A stretch of DNA of 12,056 bases. Source: Candidatus Competibacteraceae bacterium (GTDB taxonomy: Bacteria; Pseudomonadota; Gammaproteobacteria; Competibacterales; Competibacteraceae). The notes under the pieces were generated by a model. That model was not told the DNA's origin. It made no database searches and saw only the letters and a list, made by a program, of their open reading frames with translations. The translations under genes and the position numbers were made by a program. The DNA lies in contig DPWB01000375.1 of assembly GCA_003527885.1 (NCBI GenBank), forward strand, positions 1 through 12,056, given 5' to 3'. Shown one piece after another: positions 8,685 through 12,056 of the stretch (positions within the stretch are counted from its first letter, which is position 1; every line of letters starts with the position of its first letter).

Positions 8685-10040
8685 ATGCCCGAAGCCCTCG
8701 CCCGTACCGTCGCGCCGTTGCCCGCGCGCGAACAGCTGGAAACTCTGGTCGCCGACATTCTCGCCGAAGCCCGCACTCAAGGCGCCACCGCCGCCGAAGC
8801 CGCCGTCAGTTTCGGCGGCGCGCTGGCGGTCACGGTCCGGCTCGGCGAGGTGGAGACCCTGGAGCACCACCGCCAGCGCGGCCTTGGCGTGACCGTCTAC
8901 CTCGGCCAGAGCCGGGGCTCGGCCAGCACCGCCGACTGGCGGCCGGAAGCGATCCGGGACACGGTGCAAAGCGCCTGCGCCATCGCCCGCCACACCGCCG
9001 CCGATCCCTATGCGGGGCTGGCCGACCCCAAGCGCTTGGCGCGAGAGGCGCCGGAACTCGATCTTTACCATCCCTGGGCGCTGTCGGCCGAAGACGCCAT
9101 CGCGCTGGCGCGCGACTGCGAGGGCGCGGCGCTGGCGCACGATGCGCGCATCCGCAACTCCGAAGGCGCCGGCGTCACCACCCATGCCGGCTTGGTGATC
9201 TACGGCAACTCCGATGGGTTTTACGGCGGCTATCCGACCACCCGCCATTCGCTGAGCTGTTCGGTGATCGCCCAGGACGAGAGCGGGATGCAGCGCGATC
9301 ACTGGTACACGCTGGCCCGCGACCGGGAGAGCCTGGAGACGCCGAGCGCGGTCGGCCAACGGGCCGCGCGGCGGGCGTTGCGCCAGTTGGGCGGCCGGCA
9401 ATTGGCGACCCGGCAGACGCCGGTGCTGTTTGCGCCGGAACTGGCGCGCGGGTTGATCGGCCATTTCACCGCCGCCATTCGCGGTGGGGCGCTGTACCGA
9501 AAAGCCTCCTTTCTGTTGGGGCGGCTGGGCACGGCGGTTTTTCCGGCGTTCGTGACGCTGCGCGAGCAACCTCATCTGCCGAAGGGTTTGGCCAGCGCGC
9601 CGTTCGACAACGAAGGCGTGGCGACCGTCGACCGCGATCTGGTGAGCGACGGGGTGTTGCAAGGCTATGTGCTGGACAGCTACTCGGCCCGCCGGCTGGG
9701 GATGGAAACCACCGGCAACGCCGGCGGCATCCACAACCTGATCGTCGAACCGGGCCCGCTCGATCACGAAGCTTTGTTGCGGCTGATGGGAACCGGCTTG
9801 TGGGTCACCCGTTTGTTGGGTCAGGGCGCCAATTTGATCACCGGCGACTACTCGCGCGGGGCGGCGGGGTTTTGGGTGGAAAATGGCGAAATCGCCTACC
9901 CGGTCCAGCAGATCACCATCGCCGGCAATCTTGGTGACATCTTCCAGCACATGGTCGCGATCGGTAACGATGTGGACGCGCGCAGCGGCATCCGCTGCGG
10001 CTCCCTGCTGGTGGAGCGCATGACGGTGGCGGGGGAATGA
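8685..10040 (+). CDS. pmbA: TldE/PmbA, non-catalytic subunit of the TldD/TldE protease
   Basis: This 451-residue protein matches E. coli PmbA (TldE, 450 residues) along its length. It is the partner that, with TldD, encloses the proteolytic chamber. It lacks the HExxxH zinc motif: the equivalent region (about 250-277) reads GLIGHFTAAIRGGALYRK, with only a lone His, so it cannot bind zinc the way TldD does. Conserved blocks include TTGNAGGIHN (about 341-350), GDYSRGAAGFWVENGEI (about 387-403) and the C-terminal end IRCGSLLVERM (Cys438). The gene follows tldD after 41 nt, so the two subunits can be made from one transcript. No strong Shine-Dalgarno precedes the ATG, but the N-terminus is the expected length. 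In E. coli pmbA is far from tldD, and in Pseudomonas a yjgA-type gene stands between them; here they are adjacent. Confidence 0.95.
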   Translation: MPEALARTVAPLPAREQLETLVADILAEARTQGATAAEAAVSFGGALAVTVRLGEVETLEHHRQRGLGVTVYLGQSRGSASTADWRPEAIRDTVQSACAIARHTAADPYAGLADPKRLAREAPELDLYHPWALSAEDAIALARDCEGAALAHDARIRNSEGAGVTTHAGLVIYGNSDGFYGGYPTTRHSLSCSVIAQDESGMQRDHWYTLARDRESLETPSAVGQRAARRALRQLGGRQLATRQTPVLFAPELARGLIGHFTAAIRGGALYRKASFLLGRLGTAVFPAFVTLREQPHLPKGLASAPFDNEGVATVDRDLVSDGVLQGYVLDSYSARRLGMETTGNAGGIHNLIVEPGPLDHEALLRLMGTGLWVTRLLGQGANLITGDYSRGAAGFWVENGEIAYPVQQITIAGNLGDIFQHMVAIGNDVDARSGIRCGSLLVERMTVAGE

Positions 10041-10107
10041 GCCGGCCTGCCGGGAGATCCGATGGCGCGGGCCTCCGGGTGGCGAGAAGCCGGTGCGGCG
10101 GGATCGG

Positions 10108-10344
10108 TCAACGCTCCCGCTTGCGCAGCAGAAAGTAAAACCGACCGCCTTCCTCGCGCGTTTCCAACAAGGCGTGGCCCATTTGTTGGCTGAAGACCGT
10201 GAAATCCCGGGCCGATTCGGGGTCGGTGGCGATCACGCGCAAGACCTGACCCTCGCGTAGGCTGGCCAGCGCTTTCTTGGCTTTGAGGATGGGCAGCGGG
10301 CAGTTTAGCCCAGAGGTGTCGAGTTCGGTGTCGAAAGCACTCAT
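10108..10344 (-). CDS. TusA-family sulfur carrier protein (SirA/YhhP-like)
   Basis: This 78-residue protein has the TusA fold signature: LDTSGLNCPLPILKAKKAL, with the CPxP motif at residues 15-18 and Cys15 as the persulfide-carrying residue. TusA-type proteins accept sulfur from cysteine desulfurases and pass it on for tRNA thiolation, molybdenum-cofactor synthesis or sulfur oxidation. Family members differ in partner, so I do not assign the tusA symbol. The second half (ATDPESARDF, then FSQQMGHALL) resembles the subgroup found next to bepA-like genes in Pseudomonas (PA1006, linked to molybdenum homeostasis); this comparison is from memory. The gene faces pmbA tail to tail and is divergent from bepA. 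No good Shine-Dalgarno precedes its ATG. Confidence 0.9.
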   Translation of the reverse strand: MSAFDTELDTSGLNCPLPILKAKKALASLREGQVLRVIATDPESARDFTVFSQQMGHALLETREEGGRFYFLLRKRER

Positions 10345-10472
10345 GACGGTGCGGTAAAGCCGTGGGGCGATACCGGCATTGAAGCACGGCTACCCGGGCG
10401 GCGCAAATCCGGGAACCTCCACCCTGGGACTGAGCTCCAAACCCAATATTCTGACCTATTTTCGGTAATTTC
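10345..10472. promoter_or_regulatory. Divergent promoter region between the tusA-like gene and bepA
   Basis: These 128 nt separate two divergently oriented starts and must hold promoters for both. The bepA-proximal part (about 10440-10472) is clearly richer in A+T than its surroundings. Within it TCTGA at 10450-10454, with GGGACT at 10426-10431 upstream, loosely resembles a sigma-E promoter. No convincing sigma-70 pair with correct spacing was found for either gene. Confidence 0.5.
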
Positions 10473-11948
10473 ATGTCACGACGCCTCGTTCCTTTCATGT
10501 TGGGCCTGAGCCTCGGCCTGACGCCGGCGCTCCAGCTCGCGGCGCAACCGCTCAACCTGCCGGATATCGGCGACCCTTCAGCTGCGTATTTTGGCTCCGA
10601 CGAGGAGCAGCGGATGGGATTGGACATCATGCGGCAGTTGCGGCAGCGCGGCATGATCATGGAAGACGCGCAATTGACGGCCTATCTCGATTCCATCGGC
10701 CAAAGCATCGTGACTTACGCGGACCAAAACGGCGTGCCGTTCACGTTCTTTCCGGTTCGGAGCACCGGTATCAACGCCTTTGCGTTGCCGCATAACTTCA
10801 TCGGCATCAACGCCGGATTACTGCTGGCCACGGAGCGGGAAGACGAACTGGCCGGCGTCATCGCTCACGAAATCGCTCATGTCTCGCAAAAGCACATCGT
10901 GCGCGCCGTCGCCGACATGCGGCGCATGGCGGTGCCGCTGGCGGCGGCCATGGTCGCCTCGGTGGCGTTGGCGGCGGCCAGCAAGCAGGCCGGCCAGGCG
11001 GCGATGGTCGGCTCGATGGCGGCCGGCGCCCAGCACCAGATCAACTTCACCCGCGCCAACGAACAGGAAGCCGACCGCATCGGGATGCGCCTGTTGGCGA
11101 AAGCGGGGTTCGACCCTCGGGGGATGAGCGATTTTTTCGGCAAGCTGGAACGCTTGGCCGGTAATTCGAACGACCAGGTTCCGGAAATGCTGTTGACCCA
11201 TCCCAGGCCGGAAAGCCGCGCCGCCGACATCCAGGACCGCGTCGAACTGCCGCCGGTCCGCCGGACGACCCCGCGCGACCGCAAGGCCTACGATTTCGCC
11301 AGGGCGCGGGCGCGCGTGCTGATCAGCGAAGATATCCATTCCCTGATTCGCGAGCTGGAAGCCCGGCTGGCCAGGGGCGATTCGGCCGACGAGAGCGCCA
11401 CGCGCTACGCCTATGCGCTGGCGCTGCGGCAGGCCGGCCGCTACGACGAAGCCCGGCAACAGTTTGGCCGTTTGCAAAAAAGCGATCCCGACCGGCTGGC
11501 GTTTCGGGTCGAAGCGGCGGAGCTGGCGTTGGCCAAAGGGGAACCGGAACAGGCATGGCGGCAGTTCGAAGACGCTCGCCAGTTGTATCCCGATGATTTC
11601 GTGCTGGCGATGCATTACGGGCGGGCCCTGGCCACCCAGGGCGATCCGAGACGGGCCTTGCGGGTGTTGCAGCCACATTTGAGCCGCCATCCCAACGACC
11701 CCACCCTATACGCCACCTACGCGCAGGCCGCCCAGCGCAGCGGCGATATGGCGGCGACCCATGCCACCATGGCCGAATATCACTACCTGAACGGCGAGCT
11801 GTTGCCCGCCATCGAACAGTTGGAGCTCGGGCTGCGGCGCGGTGGCGCCTCCCCGAACCAGCAAGCGCAGTTGCGGGCGCGGCTCAAACAAATCCGGGCC
11901 GAGGCCATCGCGCAGAAGCTGCCGGTCGGGAAGCCCGATTCACCGTGA
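10473..11948 (+). CDS. bepA: Periplasmic M48 metalloprotease/chaperone BepA (YfgC) with TPR domain
   Basis: This 491-residue exported protein matches E. coli BepA (487 residues). BepA works in the periplasm with the BAM complex: it promotes assembly of the LPS transporter LptD and degrades stalled outer-membrane proteins. The N-terminus (about residues 1-24) is a signal peptide: two Arg, a hydrophobic core, and probable cleavage after the Ala pair in LQLAAQP. The M48 zinc motif is HEIAH (His132, Glu133, His136), with the third ligand Glu197 in NEQEADRIG. LLTHPRPESR (His243) corresponds to the E. coli regulatory His246. Residues from about 307 to 475 form TPR-type helical repeats that dock on BAM. 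ATG 10473 gives a normal signal peptide; ATG 10497 would remove the Arg pair. It is transcribed away from the tusA-like gene. E. coli bepA belongs to the sigma-E regulon. Confidence 0.95.
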   Translation: MSRRLVPFMLGLSLGLTPALQLAAQPLNLPDIGDPSAAYFGSDEEQRMGLDIMRQLRQRGMIMEDAQLTAYLDSIGQSIVTYADQNGVPFTFFPVRSTGINAFALPHNFIGINAGLLLATEREDELAGVIAHEIAHVSQKHIVRAVADMRRMAVPLAAAMVASVALAAASKQAGQAAMVGSMAAGAQHQINFTRANEQEADRIGMRLLAKAGFDPRGMSDFFGKLERLAGNSNDQVPEMLLTHPRPESRAADIQDRVELPPVRRTTPRDRKAYDFARARARVLISEDIHSLIRELEARLARGDSADESATRYAYALALRQAGRYDEARQQFGRLQKSDPDRLAFRVEAAELALAKGEPEQAWRQFEDARQLYPDDFVLAMHYGRALATQGDPRRALRVLQPHLSRHPNDPTLYATYAQAAQRSGDMAATHATMAEYHYLNGELLPAIEQLELGLRRGGASPNQQAQLRARLKQIRAEAIAQKLPVGKPDSP

Positions 11949-11996
11949 GCGAAGAGCGCTTTGCGATCTTTGCCGGCGGGAGGCGGATACGCCGAC

Positions 11997-12002
11997 TATA
12001 CT
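11997..12002 (+). promoter_or_regulatory. Possible -10 promoter element (TATACT)
   Basis: TATACT matches the sigma-70 -10 consensus at five of six positions and lies 34 nt before the ATG at 12037, in a short intergenic stretch after bepA. No -35 hexamer is found at 16-18 nt; the nearest TTG-containing hexamer is about 21 nt away. A small GGCG-GATA-CGCC hairpin (11982-11993) sits just upstream. Confidence 0.3.
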
Positions 12003-12036
12003 TAGCGGGCCTTCGCACTTTCCAGACGCCATTGCC

Positions 12037-12056
12037 ATGACCGAGCCAACCGACAC
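12037..12056 (+). CDS. Possible start of a downstream gene, cut by window edge
   Basis: An ATG at 12037 opens a frame reading MTEPTD to the window edge. The only support is its position downstream of bepA, after an 88-nt gap with a candidate -10 element, and a start context typical of a new gene. There is no clear Shine-Dalgarno. The six visible residues do not allow any functional call. Confidence 0.35.

Noticed and set aside
8592..9950. A 452-codon open frame on the minus strand covering nearly all of pmbA
   Set aside because: Its composition is the reverse image of a GC-rich coding sequence, its product matches no family I recognise, and the plus strand encodes a clear PmbA. Long antisense open frames are common at this GC content.
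10041..10107. Bidirectional terminator between pmbA and the tusA-like gene
   Set aside because: There are short GC-rich inverted matches such as CCGG-CCTG-CCGG, but no stable long stem and no T-run on either side, so no terminator is called.
10412..10454. GGAACCT (10412-10418) with TCTGA (10450-10454) as a sigma-E promoter
   Set aside because: The two boxes are 31 nt apart, far more than the 15-19 nt that sigma-E needs. The GGGACT box at 10426 is the better-placed, though weaker, candidate.

Overview
The window is high-GC DNA (roughly two-thirds G+C by eye) from a gammaproteobacterium. The evidence is the gene set and order: rlmH, maf (yhdE type), rng, yhdP, a nitrilase-family gene, tldD and pmbA run in one direction. 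They are followed by a tusA-like gene on the opposite strand and then bepA. All are housekeeping families whose members look like Escherichia coli and Pseudomonas proteins. Genus cannot be fixed from sequence reading alone. The GC content and gene order would suit a free-living lineage such as Chromatiales, Xanthomonadales or Methylococcales relatives, but that is a guess.

Layout. Positions 2-331 hold the 3' part of rlmH, cut by the window edge. Positions 333-10040 hold maf, rng, yhdP, the nitrilase gene, tldD and pmbA, all on the plus strand with gaps between -1 and 41 nt, so they look like one operon that also includes rlmH. A 67-nt gap separates pmbA from the convergent tusA-like gene (10108-10344, minus). 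A 128-nt divergent intergenic region then leads to bepA (10473-11948, plus). The last 108 nt hold a possible promoter -10 element and an ATG at 12037 that may open another gene cut by the right edge. No stretch over 300 nt lacks a gene.

How the genes fit together. RlmH modifies 23S rRNA and RNase G matures 16S rRNA and degrades mRNA. Maf hydrolyses non-canonical or excess nucleotides, and the nitrilase-like enzyme probably repairs a damaged metabolite (deaminated glutathione). YhdP and BepA act in envelope biogenesis: YhdP in phospholipid transfer to the outer membrane, BepA in quality control of outer-membrane protein and LPS-transporter assembly. TldD and PmbA (TldE) form a cytoplasmic heteromeric metalloprotease. 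The TusA-like protein is a sulfur carrier.

I found no mobile element, CRISPR array, tRNA, rRNA, toxin-antitoxin or defence locus, and no credible new system. The points worth a second look are modest: the joining of the rlmH block to the maf-rng-yhdP block, the directly adjacent tldD-pmbA pair, a disordered Pro/Ala linker inside YhdP, and a possible envelope-stress promoter ahead of bepA.
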